From assembly GCF_003710865.1 (NCBI RefSeq), contig NZ_RHHO01000033.1, positions 124,001 through 188,000 on the forward strand: 64,000 nt of DNA, given 5' to 3'. Under the pieces are notes generated by a model. The model had not been told where the DNA came from. It saw nothing but the letters and a program-made list of their open reading frames with translations, and did no database searches. This document shows, one piece after another, positions 8,258 through 16,752 of this stretch. How positions within the stretch are numbered: the stretch's first letter is position 1; each line of letters starts with the position of its first letter. This DNA comes from Brevibacillus borstelensis (GTDB taxonomy: Bacteria; Bacillota; Bacilli; Brevibacillales; Brevibacillaceae). Both the position numbers and the translations under genes were made by a program.

Positions 8258-8382
8258 TTTTTCAAAACTGAATTGTTTTACAAAGATTCATGAAATTTTA
8301 ACACATTGCAAGAAAAACGATCACATTTATCGGATATAATGGGGGTGAAGTACACAGGAAGCATCGAAAGGGGTAAATACTC

Positions 8383-8505
8383 TTGAATCTGGTGTTAACG
8401 GAAGTGCAATGCAAGGAATGCAAGGCTCGGCTCACGGAGTATGAGATCGAAAACAACAACTCTGTTTGCATGGATTGCTATAAGGAGACTCAAGAAGATA
8501 ATTAA
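8383..8505 (+). CDS. Mini zinc-ribbon-like protein, 40 aa
   Basis: This short gene starts at a TTG with AAAGGGG nine bases upstream and ends just before a strong terminator. A TATAAT box lies at 8335-8340, without a good -35. The product has two CxxC knuckles, CKEC and CMDC, separated by 18 residues, as in a compact zinc ribbon. The ends are acidic. No function is known. Its own promoter element, ribosome site and terminator together make it a credible gene despite its size. Compare the CPVC/CDCG protein at 431. Confidence 0.65.
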   Translation: MNLVLTEVQCKECKARLTEYEIENNNSVCMDCYKETQEDN

Positions 8506-8522
8506 TCTGTTTGGATAGAAGG

Positions 8523-8561
8523 ACCCGTCTTTGCGATTGCAGCAGAGACGGGTTTTCTTTT
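8523..8561 (+). terminator. Rho-independent terminator of the 40-aa gene
   Basis: ACCCGTCT pairs with AGACGGGT across a 15-base loop and runs into TTTTCTTTT. Confidence 0.75.
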
Positions 8562-8594
8562 GCCGAGTCCATTCAAAAAGAGATTCGCCTGCAT

Positions 8595-9677
8595 TTAAAA
8601 TTTGCATTCACCATTGAAAACCAACAAATCTTTTCCGGCAGACCTCTGGATCAGCGCTTCCGACCCGTGGTTTTCGGCGAATTGTCTTTCCTCATCGGTT
8701 ATCGGAATCATCCAGAGCAGGTTGACCGGGTCTTCTCCCATGTCCGGAAAAGAAATAGCAGGAGCATTCGCCGGTTGGGCGAGCAGGACAGATGTGAACC
8801 TCTCGTGAATCTGGCCGATTTCGCGGCAAGGAATAGTATGGCCGCGGGCGAAAAAGGTGAGGTATGACCAGGGCAGCGAGGTTTGCCCACTGATGTATTG
8901 CAGCATCTGCTTTTCGTTTTTGGCGAGCCACTCTGTTTCGCAGGCAAAGGCGAGCTCAAAGCGCCGTAGCCGCTCCGGTGTTTCCGTATACTGCTCGACC
9001 TTGGGCTGCGGCAGGATGGAGACGCCGAGTGTGACGACATAGGTGATCTCTTCCTTGACAATCTTGACCATCGCTTTAGGCGGCCAATGGCCACCGTCGA
9101 TCGCGTAGTAGTTGTCGATCGGGCCCAGCTCTCGGGTGATGGCGTCAAGGTATTGCTGCTGCAGGTGCGTCCATGGATTCGCGTCCCAGCTTTGCCAAAA
9201 CTGCTTGGCAGACTCTACGCGCTCATACAGTGCATTCGTCTCGGACGTTCCCAGCGGAAAGCACAGGTCCGACTCGCCGATGCAATCCCGGGCATAGGAA
9301 GGGTAGAAGGAACGTCCGTCGTCCGAAGGGCCGGCCCATCCGGGGATGACGCTGAGAATCTCCTCTTTGTAAAGAAGGGCGGCAGCATCGCATTCCTCAA
9401 ACCAGACGATAGACAGGTGATCGGGGTCCAATCTTTCGGCACCTTCGGGATGGGCGCACAAGGCTCTCGGCAGCATCGGACCTTTGCCGCTTTCCATCGC
9501 CTCCAGATCGAGCGATTCCGGCGCTTTTTTGTAGTTTCGGACCCAGCAGGAGCGGATGCGGGCATACTCCTCGCCGGGGTAATCCCATAGGTAAAAGTAG
9601 ACGCAATCGTCGTATTCTTCTACAAAGGCCTGGATAGGACAAAAGGGGGATAATTCCTCCAAAAGAATGTTTTTCAT
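8595..9677 (-). CDS. Suppressor-of-fused (SUFU) domain protein
   Basis: The 360-residue soluble protein has a C-terminal half typical of bacterial SUFU-domain proteins. Marks include VTLGVSILPQP, RRFELAFAC, LPWSYLTFFARGH and the DPVNLLWMIPITDEE block near the end. The N-terminal 170 residues are less familiar but contain an acidic YDDCVYFYLWDYPGEEY stretch. In bacteria SUFU-fold proteins are common near toxin systems, where they are proposed as immunity factors. No toxin gene is visible here. GAGGTG precedes the ATG. It is divergent from the DUF4272 gene, and the two may share a promoter region. Confidence 0.8.
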   Translation of the reverse strand: MKNILLEELSPFCPIQAFVEEYDDCVYFYLWDYPGEEYARIRSCWVRNYKKAPESLDLEAMESGKGPMLPRALCAHPEGAERLDPDHLSIVWFEECDAAALLYKEEILSVIPGWAGPSDDGRSFYPSYARDCIGESDLCFPLGTSETNALYERVESAKQFWQSWDANPWTHLQQQYLDAITRELGPIDNYYAIDGGHWPPKAMVKIVKEEITYVVTLGVSILPQPKVEQYTETPERLRRFELAFACETEWLAKNEKQMLQYISGQTSLPWSYLTFFARGHTIPCREIGQIHERFTSVLLAQPANAPAISFPDMGEDPVNLLWMIPITDEERQFAENHGSEALIQRSAGKDLLVFNGECKF

Positions 9678-9828
9678 CTATTCACCTCAATAATCATGTT
9701 CTCCCAACCGATACATATATGGATTGATATACAACTTCAGGGTGGATATGGAAAAAGGATAGCACAGTTGTTGCGAAGGAAACAAATTTAGAAATAGTAA
9801 ATCAATTTTCCGGAAGAGAGGGTTTACC

Positions 9829-11007
9829 ATGCAGCAGTGTACATTGTACGTTTCCATTCAGGATCGTGAAAGCGTAACGGATGCCATTCGGAAGGCGTTT
9901 TCCGAAAAAACGGTTGAAGTCTCAACAGATGGCCGGGCTGTGACCGTCAGCAGCAAAAAATGGTTTAGCAAAAGCACGATTACCTTCAATACGCTGAGAG
10001 AGGACCTCGATCCGGAAGCGTTTGACCAGATGAAAAGAGGGATGTACGGTTATTTTTCGCAGATTGAAACGCCTCATCTGCGTGTTCAACAGAAGCTGCT
10101 CATGCAAATCACGGCTCTCAATGTCGCAGTAGGAATCGTGTCGAGTGACGGGATCGACAAGGAAACGTTTCAAAAAATACTGGAGATTGCCCGAAGCGTG
10201 CATGGGATCGTTTTCCTCCCTACAGGCGAGATGCTCGACAAAGAGGGCAAACTCATTCTCGACACGGCAGGCGAATCAGAGCTGGAGGATTTTATCTTGA
10301 CTGTCAGTGTTGATCTGATTGATGGACATATACACCCCACGCCATCGGGAGAGGCGCGCAAACAGAGAAGCATGCAGCTTCTCAGGGAGCAGGGAATCCC
10401 GGTGATTGATCACCTTCCTGTAATCGTCGGGGACGAAGATGCGGTGATCCGGACAAAGGATGAGATCGTCCAGCGAGCAATCGCACTGTGTCTGATCGCG
10501 GTTTATTCCGGCGGCATTGCCGAGAATGGCAATGTTGAGGAAGAGCGAGAGTTTATCGAGGGAATCATCGAGCAATACGGCGCGGAAGGATTCTTTACGG
10601 AAAAAGAGCGGGCCTTCCTGTACAACGATGCTCCCGACCGGACGGACACGATCCAGATGGTATGGATGTACGAATGCTACTGGGTGCTTCTATGGGCGCT
10701 CGGTTACGTGGAGACGCTTGATTTCCCATCAGACATATGCGATGTGCAATCCGCCATTGACTGTCTGCGTCTCGCCGAAAACTACGATGCCTTCTACCAA
10801 AATGCGACGGTACGCAGCAAAACAGAAATCCTGGACCAGGCAGATTTGATATACCGTTACGACTGGGCATGTGTAGACGCGAGAATCAACAATCGTCCCG
10901 TCGCAGGCGGTTTAAACGACGAGGTGGTGCTGGAGAGGCACAGAGCGCTGAACTGGCTGGTGCGTTATATGGATGCCGACTGGGATGACGTTCAGATGGA
11001 TACGTAA
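9829..11007 (+). CDS. DUF4272-domain protein, 392 aa
   Basis: The C-terminal half (from about residue 180) has the features of DUF4272: REQGIPVIDHLPV, an IVQRAIALCLIA helix, the aromatic MVWMYECYWVLLWALGYVE segment, and a final RHRALNWLVRYMDADWDDV. The N-terminal part is a separate domain of unknown role that begins with beta strands. DUF4272 proteins are soluble and of unknown function, often found with immunity-like proteins. GAGAGGG stands six bases before the ATG. Its divergent neighbour is the SUFU-domain gene, which fits the same type of context. Confidence 0.8.
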   Translation: MQQCTLYVSIQDRESVTDAIRKAFSEKTVEVSTDGRAVTVSSKKWFSKSTITFNTLREDLDPEAFDQMKRGMYGYFSQIETPHLRVQQKLLMQITALNVAVGIVSSDGIDKETFQKILEIARSVHGIVFLPTGEMLDKEGKLILDTAGESELEDFILTVSVDLIDGHIHPTPSGEARKQRSMQLLREQGIPVIDHLPVIVGDEDAVIRTKDEIVQRAIALCLIAVYSGGIAENGNVEEEREFIEGIIEQYGAEGFFTEKERAFLYNDAPDRTDTIQMVWMYECYWVLLWALGYVETLDFPSDICDVQSAIDCLRLAENYDAFYQNATVRSKTEILDQADLIYRYDWACVDARINNRPVAGGLNDEVVLERHRALNWLVRYMDADWDDVQMDT

Positions 11008-11115
11008 GGCAAGCCGTTTTTCGACATTTTGCTTCTATTTATAGAACATTTCTTGTCTATTTGCACAGACGGGCCGCTGCTGTTGTTTACTAGACGAATC
11101 GGCTGCTGCTGTCGG

Positions 11116-11144
11116 TTGAGCATGTTCTCTCATCGGGGTAAGAT
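11116..11144 (+). promoter_or_regulatory. Sigma-A promoter of the SnoaL/NTF2-like gene
   Basis: TTGAGC and TAAGAT are spaced by 17 bases, about 58 bases before the start codon. Confidence 0.55.
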
Positions 11145-11201
11145 ATGATCAACATCGTGTCAATAAAGTGATGGACGAACCAAAAAGGGAGCGTGCGACA
11201 G

Positions 11202-11594
11202 ATGAACAACAGCCCGACGATGAAACAAGCATTGCTTGCGTATGTAGACGCATTCAACGCCGGTGACGCGGAACGTCTTCTCGCGTTGTTCGCTGAGGAA
11301 GCGACGGTGGAAGACCCGGTCGGTCTGGAGCCGAAGAGGGGACGAGCAGAGTTTGAGCAATTTTTCCGCTATGCCATCTCAGGCGGGGCCAAGCTCGAGC
11401 TGGTTGCGCCGCCGCGCGCTTCTTTCAGCAACCATGCAGCGGTCACCTTCATCGTGCACACCGAAATGGAAGGCCGTGCCGTCGGGATTCACGTCACCGA
11501 TGTGATGACTTTCGACGAGAACGGAAAGATTGTCCACATGCGGGCTTTTTGGGGACAGGATGACGTGCGTCCGGCGGATTCCCCCAACGCGTAA
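11202..11594 (+). CDS. NTF2-like / steroid delta-isomerase-type protein
   Basis: The 130-residue protein folds as a cone-shaped NTF2-like domain of the SnoaL or ketosteroid-isomerase type. Matching features are an N-terminal helix with LLAYVDAFNAGD, the acidic ATVEDPVG segment where the catalytic Asp of ketosteroid isomerases sits, a HVTDVMTF strand and the final MRAFWGQDDV. The true substrate is unknown, since many relatives act on other small molecules or are not enzymes. The ATG at 11202 has GGGAG nine bases upstream; a GTG three codons earlier would crowd that site. It is a single-gene unit with its own promoter and terminator. Confidence 0.8.
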   Translation: MNNSPTMKQALLAYVDAFNAGDAERLLALFAEEATVEDPVGLEPKRGRAEFEQFFRYAISGGAKLELVAPPRASFSNHAAVTFIVHTEMEGRAVGIHVTDVMTFDENGKIVHMRAFWGQDDVRPADSPNA

Positions 11595-11685
11595 ACGCCT
11601 CCAACACGTAGTCGAAGACATTGTCCGAGCGGATCGCAAATAGATTTGCAAAAATGATCGTCGGTTTTGAAGAATAGCATTTGGC

Positions 11686-11729
11686 AGGCAGCCAGGCTTG
11701 GATGTAATTCCGCCCGGCTGCCTTTTTTT
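11686..11729 (+). terminator. Rho-independent terminator after the NTF2-like gene
   Basis: AGGCAGCC pairs with GGCTGCCT across a 22-base loop and is followed by a seven-T run. Confidence 0.7.
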
Positions 11730-11803
11730 GGCCGGCCCGATCAGCTTCATGAGCAGGAGCATCGCGTAGAGAAGCCTGTTTTTCCGATGCATCGCAAGAG
11801 TTT

Positions 11804-12418
11804 TCAGGTCTCGGAGCGATACGATTTTCCCATTTGTGCGCCCAGGCCGAAGTAATGGCGGAAATTGTAAATGAGCGGAGACCAGGAGGCAGGATCGATG
11901 TAATTTTCTCCGAGGACGATATCCTCTGAGGCGTGCACCTTGACTGCCTTTACTTCCACAATGGCAAAATCCGGGCTGTGCTCGGGCGTGCGGATGTTTA
12001 CGACCTTGGCCTCTATCTGGAGCGGGCATTCGAGAATCCGCTTCGGCTCTACGGTAGCGGAAGGCATCGGCGTGAAGCCGGCAGCCGCAAATTTGTCCTT
12101 TTCATAGCGGAAGCCCATCTGCTCTTTATAGGAAGGAACGGGGTCCTTGCCGGTGAGCGGCGCCAGCAATTCTACCTGTTTCCACAGGGAAGGGTCGGGA
12201 AGATTGAGCACGCATTCGGGATGCTGACGCAGGTTCTCTACTGCTTTTCCGCCGTATCCGATGCCCATGACGATGCAGTCGCCGAGCGCCCAGGAAGAAG
12301 AGATCGGGCTGATATTGGTCGAGCCGTCTTCGTTTTTGGTTGTCAGCAATACGACAGGTGTGCCGTAATACAAAATGTTGGGCTGAATGCTTTTGTGAGC
12401 GAGTGCGTTTGTTTTCAT
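11804..12418 (-). CDS. Flavin reductase family protein
   Basis: The 204-residue protein has the split-barrel FMN-binding fold of flavin reductase-like enzymes. The signature TPVVLLTTKNEDGSTNISPISSSWALGDCIVMGIG near the N-terminus matches the family entry strand and the FMN phosphate loop. It would bind FMN and reduce a small substrate or supply reduced flavin; the partner is unknown. GGAGGTAGG stands before the ATG at ideal spacing. It lies upstream of no other gene on the same strand, and the following DoxX gene has its own promoter. Confidence 0.85.
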   Translation of the reverse strand: MKTNALAHKSIQPNILYYGTPVVLLTTKNEDGSTNISPISSSWALGDCIVMGIGYGGKAVENLRQHPECVLNLPDPSLWKQVELLAPLTGKDPVPSYKEQMGFRYEKDKFAAAGFTPMPSATVEPKRILECPLQIEAKVVNIRTPEHSPDFAIVEVKAVKVHASEDIVLGENYIDPASWSPLIYNFRHYFGLGAQMGKSYRSET

Positions 12419-12495
12419 AACCTACCTCCATCGTTTCATCATAAGACGAAACGATTATAGCAAGCAGATATTTCGGCAGGGATCGAAGTATGGAA

Positions 12496-12885
12496 TTATT
12501 TCGGGAAAGCTTTTGGCTGAAGCAGGCTCTTGTAATGATCGCGATACGCCCAGAGCAGGAAGCATTGCAGAACAAAGACGATGATTCCCAAAGGAAGCAG
12601 CGAAGGATCGGCGAACAGGTGAAACGTCAAAATATTGACGGCAACCGGGGCCAGAATGACCAGTGATAAAGGCACGAAAAAATTCAGAAGTAAGCCCAGT
12701 CCGCAGACGATCTCCACCGTTTTGACCAAGACCAATAAATACCCTTGCAAAAACTCCATCGCTGGCGGACTCGTCGGAAAGATCGGCGGCTGTCCGAAAA
12801 TAACGAGGTAGCCGTTGAAGCCTGCGCCTAAAAAGATAAGTCCGAGTAACAGGCGGCACAGCAAAATGGTGGTTCGCATGATCAT
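12496..12885 (-). CDS. DoxX-family membrane protein, 129 aa
   Basis: This small membrane protein has four hydrophobic helices and begins MIMRTTILLCRLLLGLIFLGAGFNGYLVIF, typical of DoxX proteins. Members act in redox stress or quinone-linked functions, often near oxidoreductases, but the role here is unknown. The ATG at 12885 has AAAGGA just upstream. A longer in-frame extension runs through the promoter and is rejected. Its regulation is well marked: a consensus-like promoter is bracketed by two palindromic operators at 12928 and 12963. The controlling repressor is not identifiable in the window. Confidence 0.8.
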   Translation of the reverse strand: MIMRTTILLCRLLLGLIFLGAGFNGYLVIFGQPPIFPTSPPAMEFLQGYLLVLVKTVEIVCGLGLLLNFFVPLSLVILAPVAVNILTFHLFADPSLLPLGIIVFVLQCFLLWAYRDHYKSLLQPKAFPK

Positions 12886-12927
12886 GACATCCTTTCTGGA
12901 AGGAGATAGGATATGCCACCGGGTGTG

Positions 12928-12941
12928 TGACCGGGTGGTCA
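12928..12941. promoter_or_regulatory. Downstream operator of doxX
   Basis: TGACCGGGTGGTCA is an inverted repeat (TGACC/GGTCA, four-base centre). It is the same box as at 12963 and lies between the -10 element and the gene. Confidence 0.7.
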
Positions 12942-12948
12942 ATAAGGA

Positions 12949-12978
12949 AAGTATAGTCCGTTTTGACCGGGTGGTCAA
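12949..12978 (-). promoter_or_regulatory. doxX promoter
   Basis: On the minus strand the -35 TTGACC and -10 TATACT are spaced by exactly 17 bases. The -35 lies inside the upstream operator. Confidence 0.75.
12963..12978. promoter_or_regulatory. Upstream operator of doxX, overlapping the -35
   Basis: TTGACCGGGTGGTCAA has perfect six-base arms. It is centred 36 bases from the second copy. The form suits a TetR-type or similar dimeric repressor. Confidence 0.7.
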
Positions 12979-13120
12979 TACAGGGTGTGAACACTCAATT
13001 TTGCGGGGCCAAGCAACGCTCTGGAACGAAGGGTTGCCATTCCAAGCAGCAATGTCATTGTCATCGGTACGGGGGGCCGTGTCTTTGAGGAGGCAGCACT
13101 TGTGCAAATTGCCGGGCAAC

Positions 13121-13154
13121 AAAAAAGCCTCGAAAAACCGATGGTTCCGAGACT
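13121..13154 (-). terminator. Terminator of the tyrosine phosphatase gene
   Basis: On the minus strand an imperfect hairpin (AGTCTCG with CGAGGCT) leads into TTTTTTG, 22 bases after the stop. Confidence 0.55.
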
Positions 13155-13175
13155 CCAAGTATTGATGATGTATGC

Positions 13176-13967
13176 TTATTCAAGCAGATGCTGCTTGAGT
13201 CTTAACAAGCGCTCGGGCTGGATGCTGCAGGCCTGACACAAATAGGTTTCCATGTCTCCGTACTCATTCAGAATGCCCTGACAAACCTCCTCCAAATAGT
13301 CCCGGCGCACCTCCAGCATCGGCTTTACCTGATCCGGCGAAACTCGAAACAGACTCATCCACCTGATAAAGGTCTCGATTTTTTTCATGCGCGGCCCGAT
13401 GGCATCGTTTGAAAACAGGTAGTCTTCCAACACATTTTGATAAGGGACCCCGACGAGAAGCTGAATGACGGCGGAGACAAAGCCAGTCCGGTCCTTTCCT
13501 CCTGTACAGTGAATCAGCGCCGGCAAATTCCTTTGTTCGGAGAGATGCGTGATGATTTCGTTCAACTGAGCATGACTGTTAAAAGCCATGTTGTGATACA
13601 TGTCCTTCATGATGTGCTCAAAATTGATCGTATTTGCTTGACTGACCAAAAACTTGAAAAACGCCAGGCGTGTAAATTCCTGGCTGCTGTCATAAAGAGA
13701 TACGCGAATGACTTGGATCCCGTGCTGGGAAGTAATCCGGCTGGTCTTTGAACTTCGCTCGCGCGGCGTTCTTAAATCACAGATGGAGGCGATTCTCAGT
13801 TGCTTGAATTTTTCTATGTCTTTTTGCGACAACCGGGACAAGTCTGCAGAGCGAAACAGCACACCTTTCTTCATTACACCGCCGTCTGTGGTTTGAAAGC
13901 CGCCTGCATCGCGAAAATTATATACTCCGTCGAATGGAAGGACCGAACGTGGCTCCAAGGTTTTCAT
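13176..13967 (-). CDS. Tyrosine-protein phosphatase (IphP-type)
   Basis: The 263-residue protein contains the P-loop phosphatase motif HCTGGKDRTGF, with catalytic Cys and Arg. An upstream NFRDAGGF segment and the CDLRTPRER motif are typical of the IphP/DSP-like bacterial tyrosine phosphatases. It would remove phosphate from proteins or phosphoinositide-like substrates. The start MKTLEPRS is chosen because GGGGGAA sits six bases upstream. The gene is divergent from the first TetR gene; the shared 230-base interval holds GTCACA-type repeats that may regulate one or both. Confidence 0.85.
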   Translation of the reverse strand: MKTLEPRSVLPFDGVYNFRDAGGFQTTDGGVMKKGVLFRSADLSRLSQKDIEKFKQLRIASICDLRTPRERSSKTSRITSQHGIQVIRVSLYDSSQEFTRLAFFKFLVSQANTINFEHIMKDMYHNMAFNSHAQLNEIITHLSEQRNLPALIHCTGGKDRTGFVSAVIQLLVGVPYQNVLEDYLFSNDAIGPRMKKIETFIRWMSLFRVSPDQVKPMLEVRRDYLEEVCQGILNEYGDMETYLCQACSIQPERLLRLKQHLLE

Positions 13968-14137
13968 GAACATTTCCCCCATGCAAGCAGATGAAAAACG
14001 GGTACCTCCTGGAACGTTCTCAAAAAAATGTGCACATGTGATTGAAATGGTTTTTATGGTCACATAAAAGCCGGAAGAAAAGACTGCGACTCATACAGTC
14101 CCCGGTTTACTTCTAGGTACTGAGCGATTATGATAAG

Positions 14138-14176
14138 TATAATGACCATGTGACGAAAAGTCCATAAAAAGTCACA
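14138..14176 (+). promoter_or_regulatory. TetR gene promoter with a TGTGAC/GTCACA repeat
   Basis: A consensus TATAAT (14138-14143) has only a weak -35. Just downstream TGTGAC (14149-14154) and GTCACA (14171-14176) form an inverted repeat with a 16-base centre. A third GTCACAT lies at 14059-14065 in the promoter area of the divergent phosphatase gene. Confidence 0.45.
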
Positions 14177-14198
14177 CGATTGTAAAAGGGAGTTTGTC

Positions 14199-14810
14199 AT
14201 GCCGAAATTCACCGAGCAAGAAAAAGAACAAGTTCGCCAATCTCTCTTGATAAAAGGCAGGGAATTATTTATTCAATACGGGCTGGCCAAGACCAGCATT
14301 GATGATGTCATCCTCGCGTGCGGAATTGGCAAGGGCACCTTTTATAAATTTTTTGCTTCCAAGGAAGAGCTTTACTTTGAAATTTTGAAGAATGAGGAGG
14401 AAGTCAGGGAGACGGTGCTAAGGGAGCTATTTCGAGAAAATTTGCCTCCAAAGGAATTGCTGGCTTCTTTTTTCCGCACCTCATTTGAACTGGTCGAGAA
14501 GAACCCCTTTCTTCAACGCGTTTTTCAAAATGATGAACATGAGCGGCTTGCCCGCAAGCTTCCTGAGCAAATGAGACAATTTTCACAGGAGAACACAGAG
14601 CGAGGCATCCGTGCAGTCGAGCTCTTGATCGAGCGCGGGGCGCTCCCGAAGGATGATCCGCAAGTCATCGTCGGCATTATGCAGGCTGTCATGATGATGC
14701 GGCTGCACAAGCAAGACATTGGCCACGAGATCTTTGCCGATGTGATGGATAAAATCATCGAGTTTGTAGCGGAAGGATTGACCCGAGAGAAGCAGCATGC
14801 GGAAAAATGA
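14199..14810 (+). CDS. TetR/AcrR-family transcriptional regulator
   Basis: The 203-residue protein has an N-terminal helix-turn-helix of the TetR type (GLAKTSIDDVILACGIGKGTFYKFFASKEELYFEIL) and a larger helical ligand-binding part. The family acts as dimeric repressors that respond to small molecules. GGGAG precedes the ATG. It is divergent from the phosphatase gene and is followed 52 bases later by a second TetR gene in the same direction. Its target may be itself and the phosphatase, given the GTCACA boxes between them; this is inference. Confidence 0.88.
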   Translation: MPKFTEQEKEQVRQSLLIKGRELFIQYGLAKTSIDDVILACGIGKGTFYKFFASKEELYFEILKNEEEVRETVLRELFRENLPPKELLASFFRTSFELVEKNPFLQRVFQNDEHERLARKLPEQMRQFSQENTERGIRAVELLIERGALPKDDPQVIVGIMQAVMMMRLHKQDIGHEIFADVMDKIIEFVAEGLTREKQHAEK

Positions 14811-14862
14811 TTGCTGTTTCCCGTGAAAGGGTCCAGCTACGCAAAAAGAAGAAGGTGACGAG

Positions 14863-15495
14863 GTGCAAACCATTCATTTATGGAGCCAGGACGAAGAACC
14901 GAACAAAGTCAAGCTGCTGAATGCGGCTCTGCTTGAGTTTGCCGAAAAAGGCTACACACTTGGCTCTACGAACCAGATCGCGCAAAATGCCGGCATCTCC
15001 AAAGGGATGCTGTTTCACTTTTTTTCCAATAAAAAAACGCTGTACCTGTATATCGTGGATGCTTGCCTTGATTACTTCCAGACTTACCTGAAGGGGCACA
15101 TGCAGATGCGTTCAAGCGACCTGCTGGACCGTGTGGCGGAGCTTGGCATGGCGCGAATGAAGCTGTTTTTCGAGGAACCTTTGATCTACCGGCTGGCGGT
15201 CGAGACCTTTGTCCGGTACCCGGCGGAGATCAGGGAGGAGATTGCGGGGCGGGAGCAGCAGGTGTATGAGAGCTATTTGACGATGCTGCTTGAGGGATTG
15301 GACAGCTCCGTCCTCCGCGAAGGCATTTCTCCGGCGAGAGCGGCCGACTTCCTGATTACGGCTGTCGAGGCTTTGATTCAGAAGCACGTCCGGGCACATG
15401 TAAATCAGGAGGACAAGGGGCTGGACGCTCTGCAGCAATTTTTCGGCGAGCTGTCCACCTATATGGATATGGTGCGCTATGGACTGTACCGTTAG
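14863..15495 (+). CDS. Second TetR/AcrR-family regulator
   Basis: This 210-residue regulator has the TetR helix-turn-helix (GYTLGSTNQIAQNAGISKGMLFHFFSNKKTLYLYIVD) and a helical C-terminal domain. It starts at a GTG with AAGGTG upstream. It is not a close copy of the neighbouring TetR, since only the HTH region is similar. The two genes may form an operon closed by a terminator at 15510. No transporter or enzyme gene is adjacent that would name the ligand. Confidence 0.87.
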   Translation: MQTIHLWSQDEEPNKVKLLNAALLEFAEKGYTLGSTNQIAQNAGISKGMLFHFFSNKKTLYLYIVDACLDYFQTYLKGHMQMRSSDLLDRVAELGMARMKLFFEEPLIYRLAVETFVRYPAEIREEIAGREQQVYESYLTMLLEGLDSSVLREGISPARAADFLITAVEALIQKHVRAHVNQEDKGLDALQQFFGELSTYMDMVRYGLYR

Positions 15496-15509
15496 ACGGT
15501 GAATGAAGA

Positions 15510-15564
15510 AACGGCTGTCTGGCCAAGATCTGCTGATCGATCTTTGCAGGACAGCCGTTTTTTC
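15510..15564 (+). terminator. Rho-independent terminator of the TetR pair
   Basis: AACGGCTGTC pairs perfectly with GACAGCCGTT across a 30-base loop, followed by a six-T run. Confidence 0.75.
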
Positions 15565-15715
15565 GCGGGTACGACAAATACCTTTTTGCAGTATATGAGC
15601 AATGGAGTCGGGGGTAACGAAAGGCGGTTGAAGTGTAAGAAGGTTATTGCTGTGCAGGGGGGTGGCAGAATGTGACGATGTTCCCTGTTTAAAAGGCTGG
15701 ACCGAACAGGAGGCG

Positions 15716-16681
15716 TCATGCCTCTTTCTCTGACTGGCGATACAGGGCGGTGATGGCCTTTGCCTCTGCGATGACCTTCTCGCGCAGCTCGAGCGGCTCA
15801 ATGACTTCTATGCGCGACCCGAGTCCGAGGACAATTTCACAAGCAGAGTCCAAAGTCTGAAATTCGACTTCGGCTTCGATCCACCCGTCGGCAGCGGGAG
15901 CGGTATGAATGACTTTGGCATAACGCTCCTGGCGAAAGCGGGACAAACTCGTTTCCACAAGCTTCACGCGCCCGGGATAGGTCGGCAGATTCGCCTTGAA
16001 CTGCTCGGTAGACTGCTCCCAGTAACGGGCGAGGTCAAAATCGGCCGGCCGCTCAAAGGCTTCGTCAAGCATCCGGGCAGAAAGCAGGCGGGAAATCCGA
16101 TAGGTGCGAACTTCGCCGTCCACCTGCGCGACCATGTACCAGACGCTTCGTTTTGCCACCAGTCCTAACGGCCAAACAGTTCGTTCCACAGCGGTTTCCT
16201 CTCTTTGGTAGGAGATGAACAGCTTTCGGCTCGCCCATACAGCCTCTTGTACAGCAGGGAGAAAAGGAAACGACTCGTCGGACTGGTGCCAGCCAGCTCC
16301 GTCGATGTGGATGAGCTGGCGAACAGCTTCGGCGTCACGGCGTGCTTTTGCCGAGGACGCTGCCAGCAGTTTTTGGAAGGCAGCCTCGAACCGATTTTTG
16401 AGGCCGAGATCGCTCAGCAGGCTGGAAGGATGCACAAGCAGCAGCGATTGAAGCTCCTCCGTCGTCATCCCTGTCAAATTGGTCCGGTATCCCTCCGACA
16501 GCGACCATCCGCCCTGTGAACCGCGTTCGGCAAAAACGGGGATTCCCGCCGCGCTTAGAGCCTCCATGTCGCGGTGAATCGTCCTTTCGGAAACCTCGAG
16601 CATTTCCGCAAGCATCCGGGACGTCAGCCGGCCGTGGTTTTGCAGCAGCAATAAGATGGAAAGCAATCGATCTGCCCGCAA
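15716..16681 (-). CDS. HTH/WYL-domain transcriptional regulator (YafY type)
   Basis: The 321-residue regulator has an N-terminal winged helix (LRADRLLSILLLLQNHGRLTSRMLAEMLEVSERTIHRDMEAL), a middle linker and a WYL domain (about 140-220; VWYMVAQVDGEVRTYRISRL). WYL proteins sense small ligands and can repress or activate. The TTG at 16681 is chosen because a perfect AAAGGAGG lies seven bases upstream; earlier in-frame starts have none. It is divergent from the cysteine-desulfurase-like gene, and a long perfect palindrome stands between them as probable operator. Confidence 0.85.
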   Translation of the reverse strand: MRADRLLSILLLLQNHGRLTSRMLAEMLEVSERTIHRDMEALSAAGIPVFAERGSQGGWSLSEGYRTNLTGMTTEELQSLLLVHPSSLLSDLGLKNRFEAAFQKLLAASSAKARRDAEAVRQLIHIDGAGWHQSDESFPFLPAVQEAVWASRKLFISYQREETAVERTVWPLGLVAKRSVWYMVAQVDGEVRTYRISRLLSARMLDEAFERPADFDLARYWEQSTEQFKANLPTYPGRVKLVETSLSRFRQERYAKVIHTAPAADGWIEAEVEFQTLDSACEIVLGLGSRIEVIEPLELREKVIAEAKAITALYRQSEKEA

Positions 16682-16752
16682 GGAAAGTCCTCCTTTGATC
16701 CGAAACGGTGTTCCGGTTTTCATACCGGTTGCTTTTTTGATCATACCATTTT

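Noticed and set aside
11768-11790. AGAGAAGCCTGTT followed by TTTCC near the flavin reductase gene, similar to the repeat ends at 20097 and 26549.
   Set aside because: The match covers only 13 bases before it diverges, and no other part of the element is present.
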